NCBI GenBank assembly: GCA_934271255.1
Contig: CAKQQS010000006.1
Location: forward strand, 57,729 to 121,728
DNA: 64,000 nt
Direction: 5' to 3'
Origin: an uncultured Clostridia bacterium
Lineage (GTDB): Bacteria > Bacillota > Clostridia > Christensenellales > Borkfalkiaceae
Below are positions 54,122 to 63,199 of this stretch, piece after piece. The position numbers were made by a program, and so were the translations under genes. The notes below the pieces were generated by a model. It had not been told where the DNA came from. It saw nothing but the letters and a program-made list of their open reading frames with translations, and made no database searches. Position 1 is the first letter of the stretch, and each line of letters opens with the position of its first letter.

Positions 54122-55665
54122 AAAAGATTTTTGCTATTCTTGTCTGTATAATTTGTTCCCTTTCCTGCCTTGCGGGGTGCGGTAACGCGGTTGCCGGATT
54201 GAAACGCCCCCTTTACGCTAAACCCAAAACGGAAGTTTTACGCGTTTACAACTGCGAAGACTACATCGCCGTCGACGACGAAGAAACGGAAGAAAACGAA
54301 AGTTGCGTAGACGCGTTCGTCGAATATATGAAATCGAAAGGCAGAAACGTCAAAGTGGAATATTCCACGTTCGGAACGCTGGAAAACATGTACAACGAAC
54401 TTAAAATCAACCCCGGTTCTTACGATTTGATTTGCCCGTCCGAGTATATGATTCAAAAGATGATGAGCGAAGGAATGTTGGAAAAGTTCGACGACGATTT
54501 TCTTAACGCCGCCGACTCGAACTACAACAAATACGCTTCGCCTTTTATCAAAAAACTTTTTGAAGAAACGGTTATCGGCGACGGTCTTAAAATGAGCGAC
54601 TACGCCGTAGGGTATATGTGGGGAACGTTGGGACTGTTATACAACCCCGAAAAGGTTTCCGAAGAAGACATGACGGACTGGACGAGCCTTTGGGACAAAA
54701 AATACAAGGGAAAATCCACAATCAAAGACAGCATAAGAGATACTTTCTTTTTAGGTCTTGCAAAGTACCACAACGACGAACTTTTAACGCTTGCCGATTC
54801 GTTTGAAAAAGGCGAAATCACGAAAGACGTTTACAACGAAAAAATCACGACCCTTTTCAACGACACGGGCGACAAAACTCTGGACGAAGTGGGAAAACTT
54901 CTCTCGACTCTTAAAAACAACGTTTACGGACTCGAAGTCGACAGCGGTAAAAACGATATGGTTACGGGTAAAATCACCATTAACTTCGCGTGGAGCGGCG
55001 ACGCCGTTTACGCTATGGATACCGCCGAAGAAGAAAACAACCTTATTTTAAATTACAGCGTACCCAAACAAGGCTCGAACATCTGGTTCGACGCGTGGTG
55101 CATGCCCAAAGGCGCGAACAAAGAACTTGCGCAGGAATTCGTAGATTTCGTTTCCCGCCCCGACGTAGCGGTTATGAATATGGACTATATCGGTTACACG
55201 AGTCCTATCGCGGGCGACGAAGTTCTGGACTATATCAAAGAAACGTACGAACTTACGGAAATCGCGACGGACGACAACCCCTACGTTGCCGATTTGAGTT
55301 ATTTCTTTAAAGGAACTCTCGACGACGACGGTAAAGCGATTCTTTACTGTTCGGAAACGGGCAGACAATTCACGGCGCAATACCCCACCGAAGACATAGT
55401 AAACCGTTGCGCGGTAATGAAGTTTTTCGACCCGCAAACGAACGCGAAAGTCAACGAAATGTGGGAGAAAGTCAAAGGCGCGGCGATACCCGTATGGGGA
55501 CTCGTTCTGATATTTTTAGTCGCTATGGGCGTGTTGTTCATACGCTTTAAAGACAAAATAATCAAACCCGACTACACCAAAAAAGAAAAGCCCCTTAAAA
55601 AAGGAGTTACCGTCGTCGGCAAAGAAGAAATAGTTTACTATAACCAACCCGACGAAAAGAAATAA
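54118..55665 (+). CDS. potD: Polyamine-binding lipoprotein with C-terminal membrane segment
   Basis: A 515-residue substrate-binding protein. The lipobox is CLAGC. LRVYNCEDYI, YDLICPSEYMIQKM and MWGTLGLLYNPE belong to the PotD/PotF fold; the aromatic and acidic box for polyamines is plausible in FAWSGDAVYAM. Residues about 462-482 form a further hydrophobic helix (VWGLVLIFLVAMGVLFI), followed by a Lys-rich tail of about 35 residues. PotD normally ends after the globular domain at about 350 residues, so this version appears attached at both ends. It is the last gene of the operon, before a strong terminator. Confidence 0.92.
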   Translation: MKKIFAILVCIICSLSCLAGCGNAVAGLKRPLYAKPKTEVLRVYNCEDYIAVDDEETEENESCVDAFVEYMKSKGRNVKVEYSTFGTLENMYNELKINPGSYDLICPSEYMIQKMMSEGMLEKFDDDFLNAADSNYNKYASPFIKKLFEETVIGDGLKMSDYAVGYMWGTLGLLYNPEKVSEEDMTDWTSLWDKKYKGKSTIKDSIRDTFFLGLAKYHNDELLTLADSFEKGEITKDVYNEKITTLFNDTGDKTLDEVGKLLSTLKNNVYGLEVDSGKNDMVTGKITINFAWSGDAVYAMDTAEEENNLILNYSVPKQGSNIWFDAWCMPKGANKELAQEFVDFVSRPDVAVMNMDYIGYTSPIAGDEVLDYIKETYELTEIATDDNPYVADLSYFFKGTLDDDGKAILYCSETGRQFTAQYPTEDIVNRCAVMKFFDPQTNAKVNEMWEKVKGAAIPVWGLVLIFLVAMGVLFIRFKDKIIKPDYTKKEKPLKKGVTVVGKEEIVYYNQPDEKK

Positions 55666-55687
55666 CAGGTTTTATCTGTACAAACAC

Positions 55688-55724
55688 AACGCCCGATGCG
55701 GAAAAATCCGCATCGGGCGTTTTT
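55688..55724 (+). terminator. Terminator of the potABCD operon
   Basis: A perfect 13-14 bp stem, ACGCCCGATGCGG with CCGCATCGGGCGT, is followed by TTTTTATAT. Confidence 0.93.
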
Positions 55725-55737
55725 ATATCTTTTAACT

Positions 55738-56532
55738 TTATAAACTTTCCGCTTTAATAAACGTTACTCCGTCCGCTTTCAAGCCGTCGTACGCTTCGTT
55801 TCTCTCTTGCTCGCTGCCGTATACGGCGAACATAACGCTGCCCGAACCCGTCATCGACACGCCCGTCGCTTTCGTTTGTTCCAACGCGGTTTTTATTCTT
55901 TTCAAAGCGGGAAACTTTTCCGCAACGCCGTTATACAACGCGTTGTAATAATATTCCGCAAACCTGTTCGTTGTCGGGTTTTCGTCGTACGACTCGTACG
56001 CCGTTTTGCTGTCGACGGAAAAATCGGGATACGCCAACACGAAATACATTTTAGCGTCGCTTTCAATTGTTTCGACGACGTTTCCCCTGCCGCTTATCTT
56101 AGCAAACCCGCCGCCATACATAAACACCGTATCGCTCCCTAACTCGTTTAAAAGGGGCAAGACGTCTTCGTCCTTTTTCCCGTTCAACTCTTTAAGACAT
56201 TTGATTACGCCCGATATATCGGCGGAGCTGCCCCCCAGACCGCCGCCTAACGGTATGTTTTTGGTTATTTCTATATCGCAGCCTTTCGTCCCGAACTTTT
56301 CGACGAACGCTTTACCCGCGATATACGCTTTGTCGGCGTTTAAAGGTACGTTCGGGTTTATATTATTATACGTTACGGTTATCTCGTCGTCCGTTCTCGT
56401 CGTAACGGTTATTTCGTCGTAGATATTCAGCGACGTAACGTACGATTCTATTAAATGGTAGCCGCCGTCGTCCACCCCTTTAACGTACAGATTCAAATTG
56501 AGTTTCGCGTAAATCTTTTGTGCGTTTTTCAT
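55738..56532 (-). CDS. ispE: 4-diphosphocytidyl-2-C-methyl-D-erythritol kinase
   Basis: A 264-residue GHMP kinase of the MEP isoprenoid pathway. The substrate segment AKLNLNLYVKG is at the start; the ATP loop is PLGGGLGGSSADISGVI, and the C-terminal VSMTGSGSVMFAVY supplies the last GHMP motif. I start it at the ATG at 56532, two bases after the SPOCS gene stop; a longer frame would overlap that gene. Downstream lies the convergent pot terminator. Confidence 0.95.
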   Translation of the reverse strand: MKNAQKIYAKLNLNLYVKGVDDGGYHLIESYVTSLNIYDEITVTTRTDDEITVTYNNINPNVPLNADKAYIAGKAFVEKFGTKGCDIEITKNIPLGGGLGGSSADISGVIKCLKELNGKKDEDVLPLLNELGSDTVFMYGGGFAKISGRGNVVETIESDAKMYFVLAYPDFSVDSKTAYESYDENPTTNRFAEYYYNALYNGVAEKFPALKRIKTALEQTKATGVSMTGSGSVMFAVYGSEQERNEAYDGLKADGVTFIKAESL

Positions 56533-56534
56533 CT

Positions 56535-58037
56535 TTAATATTCTATCCTTTGCGGTCTGTAAACCAAAATCCTCGCGTCTTTCTCTAACGGGAAAACCAA
56601 ATCCTTGTTCGCTTCGGCTATTTCTTCTTCGCACGAATCCGTCGCTTTCGCGGCGTCCCATAAAGTCGTTCCCGCCCCGAAAAAGCAAATGCTTAAAGCG
56701 GAATCGATTTTCTCTTTTTTATCTCCTTCTTCCACCTTGTCGATACAAGGCACGCTTTCCGTTTCCAAGCCGTTAAACGAAATATTGAGTATTCCTTCGA
56801 CGTATATCTTGCCGTTATCCGAATAAGCGTTTACACCCGTTAAAACCACGTCGCAGTCTACCGCTCCGCGCAGCGTAAAGTCGTACGTCTGATTGACGGG
56901 CAAACTCACGTCCGCCGAAAAATACCCGCCGTCCGCTTTATATATTATACGACATTCTATCACGCCCGTCAAGGTCGTTTTATCTTTTTCCGTTTTAATT
57001 TCCGTCAACGTAAATCTCGGATAGCACGTCGCTACTATCACAATTCCCGCAACGTTCAACCCGTCCGTGATGCCTTCCCCCGATACTCTGTCCGTTATAT
57101 ATTTAGTCCTTTCGGCGTTTTGGCTTATCGCGTTCCCCGTCGTTACGATAAGGTTATAATCCCTGCTGTAACAGTCGGCGGCGATTTCCATCTCCCGTTC
57201 GCCGTACGCCTTAGCGTAAACTTCCGTCGAAACGCTGTAACCTACCTGCGAAGTCTTTTTGTCTTCGTCTACCAGAACGTTTATTTTAAGTCCTTTTAAC
57301 GTAGTTTTCGCGACTATCTTGTCGCCGCTTGAAATATCTTCCCCGTCGACTTCGGCGAAAAAGTTTGCGTTCTTTTTAATTTGCAGCGTTTTGCCTTCGC
57401 TCGTTTCGTAAGCAAAACTCACTTCCGTTCCGCCGTAAACCGTCGCTTTCCCGTTTTCCGACTCCGCGCCCGTAACGTAAACGCTTGCGTCCGTTAAAAA
57501 CGCTTTTTTGACGATACCGTTGATTTCTATCTCGTCTTCGACGAAATACGGGCTTTTGTAAACACCCGAGCACGTTCCGATTTTACGGGTTATTCTTCTC
57601 GTTATAAGCCCTTCACCGCCGCTCAGATACTCTTTTTCCTTTTTTGTTTCGAGCGTAGCCGACGCTTTGACGTAACTCTCGGCGTACGTTTCGCCGTTAG
57701 CCCGTCTGTAAGTCGTTCTTTCGACGGAATAAAACACGGTTACTTTATCTCCGCTTTTAATTCTTTCGTCTTTAAAATCGGACGTGAACTCCACCCCGCC
57801 TTCGCTCGAACCGAGCGCGCCGTCTTCTTCGTACAATACCGAAAAAATCGTCTTTGCGGTGAACTCCGCCCTTCCGTCTTCCACTTTAACGCTTATCGGC
57901 ATTACTTTCGCCGACGCGCAAACGATTTTGCCGTCTTCGTTTATTCCGTTTATTTTCGCTTCCGTTTTAATCGCTCTGTCTTTAAGCGTTACGCTTTCCG
58001 TATACGCTTGTTTTTGATATTCCGCATTTATGCTCAT
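56535..58037 (-). CDS. SPOCS-domain (DUF3794) protein with C-terminal LysM
   Basis: A 500-residue protein typical of spore-formers. At least two SPOCS-like beta domains are visible (KDRAIKTEAKINGINEDGKI near the start; ITDGLNVAGIVIVATCYPRF in the third quarter). The last 50 residues form a LysM-like peptidoglycan-binding domain (GTTLWDAAKATDSCEEEIAEAN). Proteins of this type are associated with the spore envelope. No signal peptide. I start it at the ATG at 58037, preceded by GGGGGTTGAG; a longer frame is less likely. It pairs with ispE downstream. Confidence 0.88.
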   Translation of the reverse strand: MSINAEYQKQAYTESVTLKDRAIKTEAKINGINEDGKIVCASAKVMPISVKVEDGRAEFTAKTIFSVLYEEDGALGSSEGGVEFTSDFKDERIKSGDKVTVFYSVERTTYRRANGETYAESYVKASATLETKKEKEYLSGGEGLITRRITRKIGTCSGVYKSPYFVEDEIEINGIVKKAFLTDASVYVTGAESENGKATVYGGTEVSFAYETSEGKTLQIKKNANFFAEVDGEDISSGDKIVAKTTLKGLKINVLVDEDKKTSQVGYSVSTEVYAKAYGEREMEIAADCYSRDYNLIVTTGNAISQNAERTKYITDRVSGEGITDGLNVAGIVIVATCYPRFTLTEIKTEKDKTTLTGVIECRIIYKADGGYFSADVSLPVNQTYDFTLRGAVDCDVVLTGVNAYSDNGKIYVEGILNISFNGLETESVPCIDKVEEGDKKEKIDSALSICFFGAGTTLWDAAKATDSCEEEIAEANKDLVFPLEKDARILVYRPQRIEY

Positions 58038-58115
58038 TGAACTCAACCCCCAACGCTTTCTATGTATATTGTATACGCCGCTCGGCATTTTAAGAACAAA
58101 ACGCGAAAAAACGCG

Positions 58116-58148
58116 CAAAAAAACTCGCCGCAATCTCTTGCGACGAGT
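58116..58148 (-). terminator. Terminator after the 598-residue lipoprotein gene
   Basis: Minus strand ACTCGTCGCAA with TTGCGGCGAGT (plus 58123-58133 and 58138-58148), followed by seven T. Confidence 0.88.
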
Positions 58149-58164
58149 AAGTTTTACTTTTTTA

Positions 58165-59961
58165 TTATTTTTGTTTTTCTATTTCCAGAACCTTGTTCCA
58201 CGCCTTTTTAGCGTTGTCGAGAACTTTCTTCGTAACAAGGCTCTTGACCGAAGCGTCCGCGTCGTCGTAAACGTCGAGAACGCCGTCTATCGCCTTTTTA
58301 GCCGCCGACAAGTTGTCTTTCGTTATCTTGTCTTCGCTGTAATTCGCAAGTACCTTGCTGATTTTTTCGGTAAGCGCGACGGACTTGTCGATGTTTTCGA
58401 GAAGCGCTTTCGTCGAATCGGAAACGAGTTTCTTTTGGTCTTTCGTCAACGCGTCGTATTCCGCCTTAACTTCGTCGTATGCCTTTTTGTCGTCTTCGTC
58501 GGTTACGTCGTAATCGGACGTGGGAAGTTTACTAGACGCTATCGAAGAATATCTCGAAACCGCGTCTTCGTCGTTCATTACGCCTACGATTTTAACGCCG
58601 TAGTGATATTCGTCGGTGTCTTTTCCGTCGTCGTCTTTAACAAACACTTTGTTGCCGTCTTCGATTGCGGAATCGAACACGTAACTAAGTCCGAGCGAAT
58701 CGGCGTTTCCGAACAAAACGTGCGTTACGCCGTTTATTTTGATTACTTCGGGAGCGTACCACGAAGTATTAGCGACTTCTTTAATAAGAACCTTTATTTC
58801 GACTTCTTCGCCGTCACCCGATACCGAGCAAACCTGGTTGGAGTCGTTGTAGAAATAAATCGTTCCGTCGATATAAGCGGCAAACGTCGCTTTTCCTTCC
58901 GCAACGACAGTCTTTACTAAGGTCGCGGTTGCCGTTTCGTAAGTATATCTTACTATACAATCTACCGAGTTAATCGTTTCGGTACCGAAGAAAGTTTTGT
59001 CGTCTTTAACGATAGTCTTGTCCGTCAGAACGTTTGCGGTCGTAACGACGGTCGTTTTGTCCGCCTTGCCTAAATCGGCAACGTTTACCAAACAGTATTT
59101 GGTGTAATCCGAACCGTTTACTTCGTTATACGAATAAATAACGTAATTGTCTTTAAGAGCGACGAGCGTATACACGTTGCCTTGCAACGCGCCTTCGGCT
59201 TCTTCCGTTCTGGGTGCGCCGCCGATAACGGGCGTATCTACTTCTTTCGTAGTAGCCGCGTTTAACGTGAATACGTTGTTGTAACTCAACGTCTTGTCTT
59301 TATCGGTAGGATCTTTAACCCCTTTCGTGAACACGACGTCCGTAACGTTGGGATTCGTCGAGAATACGCAGGAAGTTACTTCTTTCGCAACGGTCAACGT
59401 TTTGCCCGTAGTCGCGTTGTATTTCTTGATTTCTTTGTTTTCCGCGTCGTGATACAAAACCACTATTTCGCCGTTGACGTCGGCAATTTTGTATTTTGAA
59501 TCGTTGCCGTATATTCTCGTCAACTTTTCGGGAGCGGAACCGTTGACGGCAACTTTATATATTTCGAGATATTTGTTCGCAATCGCGCCCGTCGTAGTCT
59601 TCTCGGTGGACGGCGTAGCGTAATAAACGTATCCGTCGTAATAATATATGCCCGCGCTGTAATCGGCCGCCGCTACGAGTTTGGGAGCGACGACTTCCGT
59701 TTTGCTTAAATCGTTTATATCGGCAACCATCAACGCGCCTTTAACGGGTACGCCGTATTTGTTGTCGCTCGTATAAGAAGCGTAACCGTTGATAAAATAT
59801 AAATATTTATCGGTTTGTACGGAAAATCCGCCGTTCGTTTCGGCAACGGGCGTGGACTTTTCTTTCATCGTAACGTTTGTTTTCGTTGCGCCCGAGCAAC
59901 CGCTCACCAACCCGAGAACGGCGCAAAGAGCAACAATGATAGCAATAAGTTTTGTCTTCAT
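58165..59961 (-). CDS. Lipoprotein with propeller-like repeats and helical C-terminus, function unknown
   Basis: A 598-residue lipoprotein with lipobox GLVSGC. Residues 45-420 consist of repeated short YLYFING / YVYYAT / EIVVLYHD / YVIYSYN strands, as in a beta-propeller of the DUF5050 type. Residues about 490-598 are Lys/Asp-rich, with repeated YDALTKDQKKLV / LLENIDKSVALT helical segments similar to those in extracellular helical repeat proteins. The start is the ATG at 59961, after GAGGAG. It stands alone with a terminator. Role not known; extracellular attachment is the only firm inference. Confidence 0.75.
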   Translation of the reverse strand: MKTKLIAIIVALCAVLGLVSGCSGATKTNVTMKEKSTPVAETNGGFSVQTDKYLYFINGYASYTSDNKYGVPVKGALMVADINDLSKTEVVAPKLVAAADYSAGIYYYDGYVYYATPSTEKTTTGAIANKYLEIYKVAVNGSAPEKLTRIYGNDSKYKIADVNGEIVVLYHDAENKEIKKYNATTGKTLTVAKEVTSCVFSTNPNVTDVVFTKGVKDPTDKDKTLSYNNVFTLNAATTKEVDTPVIGGAPRTEEAEGALQGNVYTLVALKDNYVIYSYNEVNGSDYTKYCLVNVADLGKADKTTVVTTANVLTDKTIVKDDKTFFGTETINSVDCIVRYTYETATATLVKTVVAEGKATFAAYIDGTIYFYNDSNQVCSVSGDGEEVEIKVLIKEVANTSWYAPEVIKINGVTHVLFGNADSLGLSYVFDSAIEDGNKVFVKDDDGKDTDEYHYGVKIVGVMNDEDAVSRYSSIASSKLPTSDYDVTDEDDKKAYDEVKAEYDALTKDQKKLVSDSTKALLENIDKSVALTEKISKVLANYSEDKITKDNLSAAKKAIDGVLDVYDDADASVKSLVTKKVLDNAKKAWNKVLEIEKQK

Positions 59962-60110
59962 CTTTAAAACTCCTCGTCGGTTTTTCAGCAAACAGCGTAA
60001 AAAACCGCATAATTCTAAATATACTTTAATATTATATACTATAATCGGAATTTTAGCAATAGAAAAATAGTATTTTTTTGTTTAATTTTTTTACCGTAAG
60101 GAGAGTTTTG

Positions 60111-60341
60111 ATGGACAAAGAAGGTATTTTAGGTATTCTCGACGGGCTGAACGCCTTTATGAAAACCAAAAACGAACGGGATACAACCCAACCCAAACAG
60201 GAAAAATCCGACGCCGAACAGAGCGGAACTCAACCCGAAACGATGCCGAAAGAGTTGACTTTTCCGCCGAAACTTCTTCAAACTATTTCGACGCACGAAA
60301 AACATCTGAAAAATCTCGGCAAAAAAATCATACAGCCTTAA
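60111..60341 (+). CDS. Small hydrophilic protein, 76 residues
   Basis: Unrecognised. MDKEGILGILDGLNAFMK at the start, a Gln/Thr/Lys-rich middle and a Lys-rich end (HLKNLGKKIIQP). No signal or membrane segment. The ATG at 60111 follows AAGGAGAG, and a stem-loop follows the stop, so the small gene is probably real. Confidence 0.65.
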   Translation: MDKEGILGILDGLNAFMKTKNERDTTQPKQEKSDAEQSGTQPETMPKELTFPPKLLQTISTHEKHLKNLGKKIIQP

Positions 60342-60351
60342 AGACGAAAAA

Positions 60352-60409
60352 ACCGCCCCGAAAGTCCGCTTGCGACTTTCGGGGCTAATCCTGCTTTCGC
60401 GGTCTTTTT
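60352..60409 (+). terminator. Composite stem-loop terminator
   Basis: An 11-bp inner stem CCCCGAAAGTC/GACTTTCGGGG (60356-60366, 60374-60384) lies within a short outer ACCG/CGGT stem closed by TCTTTTT. The following 160 bases to the yyaC stop hold no other feature. Confidence 0.6.
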
Positions 60410-60569
60410 CGCCCGCAAGTTTTATTAAGTTTTTGCCTTTACGGACAAACTTTCCCTTATTGCAATCAACCCGCTTTGCTTACATTTATCGCGCTGCGGG
60501 TACTTTTTTTGGTTTTATCGTATTACGGGTAAGACTTATTTAAGTTTTATCGGACGCGCGTCAGCCCGT

Positions 60570-61085
60570 TTAGCCGACTTCTCCCAGCCCGTCCGTGATG
60601 ACTTTCGCCATTTTCCCGACCAGACAAAAATCCGTTTCTTTAAGCGCTTTAAAATTGTCGTCTTTGCGTTCGCTTACGACTCCTATAACGGAAATATCGC
60701 CCATTTTGTTAAGGTTGCGCTTTATCGCGAGTCCCGGCGAGAGCGGTGCGTTGATAACTTTAACTTCTCCCACTTCGTCCGCTCCGCCTACCGCCGAATC
60801 AACGGCGACTATCACCGAATCGGGGTGTAAAGTCTTTAACGTTTTTCCGTACTCGTCGACTTCTTTCGCGGTAACGGGCGCGTTCATCGTGCCGTACACG
60901 AACCCCTTATACCCGTTTGAACGCAACATCGTTCCGACGAGCGGCGCGAGAGCGTCCCCCGTAACTTTGACGCTCCCCACGCATACCATAACGCAGGGTT
61001 TGCCTTTCGACAATCTTAAAACCGTTTCTTTTATCTTTTGAGAAGCGTTTTTATCGAAAACGCTGTAAGTATAATGTTCCGCCAT
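60570..61085 (-). CDS. yyaC: YyaC-type spore peptidase homologue
   Basis: A 171-residue protein of the germination-protease (GPR)-related YyaC family, found in endospore formers. VMVCVGSVKVTGDALAPLVG, YGTMNAPV, VAVDSAVGG and SPGLAI are the characteristic blocks. Activity is not established for the family. The gene follows AAAAAGGAG. Confidence 0.9.
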   Translation of the reverse strand: MAEHYTYSVFDKNASQKIKETVLRLSKGKPCVMVCVGSVKVTGDALAPLVGTMLRSNGYKGFVYGTMNAPVTAKEVDEYGKTLKTLHPDSVIVAVDSAVGGADEVGEVKVINAPLSPGLAIKRNLNKMGDISVIGVVSERKDDNFKALKETDFCLVGKMAKVITDGLGEVG

Positions 61086-61137
61086 AACGACTCCTTTTTG
61101 TTATGTTATTGACGTTTCGGCGAAATTATATACGCTT

Positions 61138-61383
61138 TTAAGACAATCGTTCGTTTAAAATTACGTTTCCGCAAAGGTATTCCGAATAGGAATAAGACGT
61201 TTTGCCTTTATACTCTTTGTCGACGGGCGTTACGGTGAACAAAGCGGGGTATACGTCCGTTAAAACGCCCGTAAACCGTTCGCTTTTGTTTCTTCCTAAA
61301 TTAACTTTAACTTCCACTTTCCGCCCTTTTAAAGACAATATTTTCGTTTTTACGCTGTTTATACTCGTTGACGCTTTTATCAT
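61138..61383 (-). CDS. veg: Veg protein
   Basis: An 81-residue small beta-barrel protein of the Veg family (DUF1021). KTKILSLKGRKVEVKVNLGRNK and GVLTDVYPALFTV are diagnostic. In Bacillus it promotes biofilm formation. I start it at ATG 61383 (MIKAST), as in the family; the listed longer frame would run through a TATAAT box six bases before this ATG. No ribosome-binding sequence is present, so the transcript may be leaderless. Confidence 0.9.
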   Translation of the reverse strand: MIKASTSINSVKTKILSLKGRKVEVKVNLGRNKSERFTGVLTDVYPALFTVTPVDKEYKGKTSYSYSEYLCGNVILNERLS

Positions 61384-61476
61384 AAATATATTATACGCGA
61401 TTTTTTGGAAAATTATACCGTTCGGCAAGACTTTACTTAACCTGACCGTATTATACCGCGGCTTTTTAAACGACTT

Positions 61477-61500
61477 CGCCCCGCTCTTTCGAGCGGGGCG
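61477..61500 (-). other. GC-rich hairpin downstream of the zinc-ribbon gene
   Basis: CGCCCCGCTC and GAGCGGGGCG with a TTTC loop form a 10-bp stem about 60 bases after the stop at 61557. No T-tract follows on the minus strand, so termination is uncertain. Confidence 0.5.
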
Positions 61501-61556
61501 GAATCGTAGTGTCTATTATAAATTATCGTTTTTAACGATACGAAACGGCAAGGTTA

Positions 61557-62066
61557 TTAAAAATCGTCTTCATCGTCGTCGGCGTCGTCTTCGTCGTCTT
61601 CTTCTTCAAAATCCCTTTCGTCTATCGGAAGAATCTCGAAATCGTCGTCGTCTTTGCTGTCTTGCGAACGATCGTCGTAATAAGTATCGTCTTCTTCGTC
61701 GTCGAACAAGGTGTCGCCTTCTTCTTCGGCTAGTTTATTGAGCGATTCGTATTCGGGATCGCTTTCTTCTTCGTCGGGTTTATCGTCGTCGAGATATTCT
61801 CTCCACTCTTCGTCCTGTTCCATATCGATATCGTCCGCTTTAAAATCGCGTTCTTCACGACATTTGTCGCACATGTCTTCCCCGTCCTTGATATAATTCT
61901 GACCGCAAACGGGACAAAGAACCATTTTCTCTTCTTCGTCTTCGTCGTCGACGGCAAACACAAGTTTAGGACCGAGCCCGAGTTCCGCTTTACAAGCGTC
62001 GCAATACTTCTCGGTATCCAACATATAATTCAAATCGCATCTAGGACATTTAATGTATTTTCCCAT
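61557..62066 (-). CDS. Acidic zinc-ribbon protein
   Basis: A 169-residue protein. Two CxxC pairs at the start (CPRCDLNY, CDACKAEL) and two more from about residue 50 (CPVCGQNY, CDKCREER) form two zinc ribbons. The rest, about 90 residues, is almost entirely Asp/Glu, ending EEEDDEDDADDDEDDF. This could mimic nucleic acid or bind basic proteins. Family and partner are unknown. A ribosome-binding GGGAG precedes the ATG. Confidence 0.8.
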   Translation of the reverse strand: MGKYIKCPRCDLNYMLDTEKYCDACKAELGLGPKLVFAVDDEDEEEKMVLCPVCGQNYIKDGEDMCDKCREERDFKADDIDMEQDEEWREYLDDDKPDEEESDPEYESLNKLAEEEGDTLFDDEEDDTYYDDRSQDSKDDDDFEILPIDERDFEEEDDEDDADDDEDDF

Positions 62067-62283
62067 AACAAACTCCCACTTACGTTACTCGGCGAGTTAC
62101 TGCCGTTTGATTGCAATACATATTATTATATAATTTTAATTTTGTAAACCGATTTTAAACATTTTTTGAAAAATTTTTAAACTTTTTTCGTTTTTTTACC
62201 CGAAACGCCCTTTATCGCCCCTTTTAAGCGTATTTTTTATCATTTTCACCCCTTGTCCGAATCGACAAATAATTTTGTTTATA

Positions 62284-62313
62284 TAAAAAAAGACGGGCGG
62301 GCGGCTCGTCTTT
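62284..62313 (-). terminator. Terminator of spo0A
   Basis: Minus strand AAAGACG with CGTCTTT (plus 62289-62295 and 62307-62313), a GC-rich loop, and a T-tract. Confidence 0.8.
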
Positions 62314-62349
62314 ATATATTTATGATTATGAAATTACGTCGTATACGGT

Positions 62350-63102
62350 TTACGCCATTTCAAGCAGCATTTTGTCCGCTACCAGAGCGATAAACTCTCC
62401 GTTAGTAGGTTTTTCTTGCCCGACGTACGCTTTTACCCCGAACAAGTTGTTGATGATTTCTATTCGTCCCCTGTTCCACGCCACTTCTATCGCGTGCCTT
62501 ATCGCCCTTTCGACTTTACTTGCCGACGTCGAGTATTTTTGCCCTATCCCCGGATAAAGTTGTTTGGTGATGTTGTTTATCAACGCAGGGTTTTTTACCG
62601 CCATCATTACTCCTTCCCGCAGATACCCGTATCCTTTAATGTGCGGCGGTATCCCTACGTTTATAAATATATTGCTTACCTTCTCTTCAAGAACCTTTTG
62701 TTTAAGCCTTGAATCCGTAGGCCGTATTATCCCCGAATTATATGGTTCAAGCAACCTTTCTTTCAGTACAGCGAAATCCACCGGTCTTACCATATAATAT
62801 AACGCTCCTTTCTTTACGGCGAGATTTATCAGTTCGTCGCGCGAAAACGCCGAAACGACTATACATTTTATGTTCGGGTTTATTTCTTTCGCTCGTTCGA
62901 GAAAAGATATTCCGTCCATACCCGACAACACTATATCTATTATAGCGTAATCCGTTCCCGTCTTCATGACGGCGTTCAATCCGTCCGCGCCGTTGGTGAA
63001 CGCTCCGACTATCTCGAAATCTTCGTCGTTCGCAAAACTGTTGCAAATGCTTGATAGCGACTCCTCGTTATCTTGTAGTATTACTAACTTCCTTTTCTTC
63101 AT
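62350..63102 (-). CDS. spo0A: Sporulation master regulator Spo0A with atypical receiver residues
   Basis: A 250-residue response regulator. The DNA-binding domain has the invariant Spo0A blocks GIPPHIKGYGYLREGV and KVERAIRHAIEVAWNRG. The receiver has the phospho-acceptor Asp56 (YAIIDIVLSGMDG) and Ser84 (IVVSAF). Two usual residues differ: the first acidic residue of the DD pair is Gln10 (LQDNEE), and the conserved Lys is Arg106 (YYMVRPVD). A strong AAGGAGG precedes the ATG. It controls entry into sporulation, and its upstream region holds a candidate 0A box. Confidence 0.95.
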   Translation of the reverse strand: MKKRKLVILQDNEESLSSICNSFANDEDFEIVGAFTNGADGLNAVMKTGTDYAIIDIVLSGMDGISFLERAKEINPNIKCIVVSAFSRDELINLAVKKGALYYMVRPVDFAVLKERLLEPYNSGIIRPTDSRLKQKVLEEKVSNIFINVGIPPHIKGYGYLREGVMMAVKNPALINNITKQLYPGIGQKYSTSASKVERAIRHAIEVAWNRGRIEIINNLFGVKAYVGQEKPTNGEFIALVADKMLLEMA

Positions 63103-63192
63103 TTTCAGCCTCCTTATCTGCTTACAATGCTATAATTCTACATTATTTTCAAAAGAATGTATTAAGATATTTTGGAAAAACAAGGTGAGTTT

Positions 63193-63199
63193 TGTCGAA
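63193..63199 (+). promoter_or_regulatory. Candidate Spo0A box upstream of spo0A
   Basis: TGTCGAA, with flanking TTT and AA, matches the 0A-box core TGnCGAA about 90 bases upstream of the spo0A start. A weaker CGTCGAA lies at 63217. Autoregulation is inferred. Confidence 0.45.
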
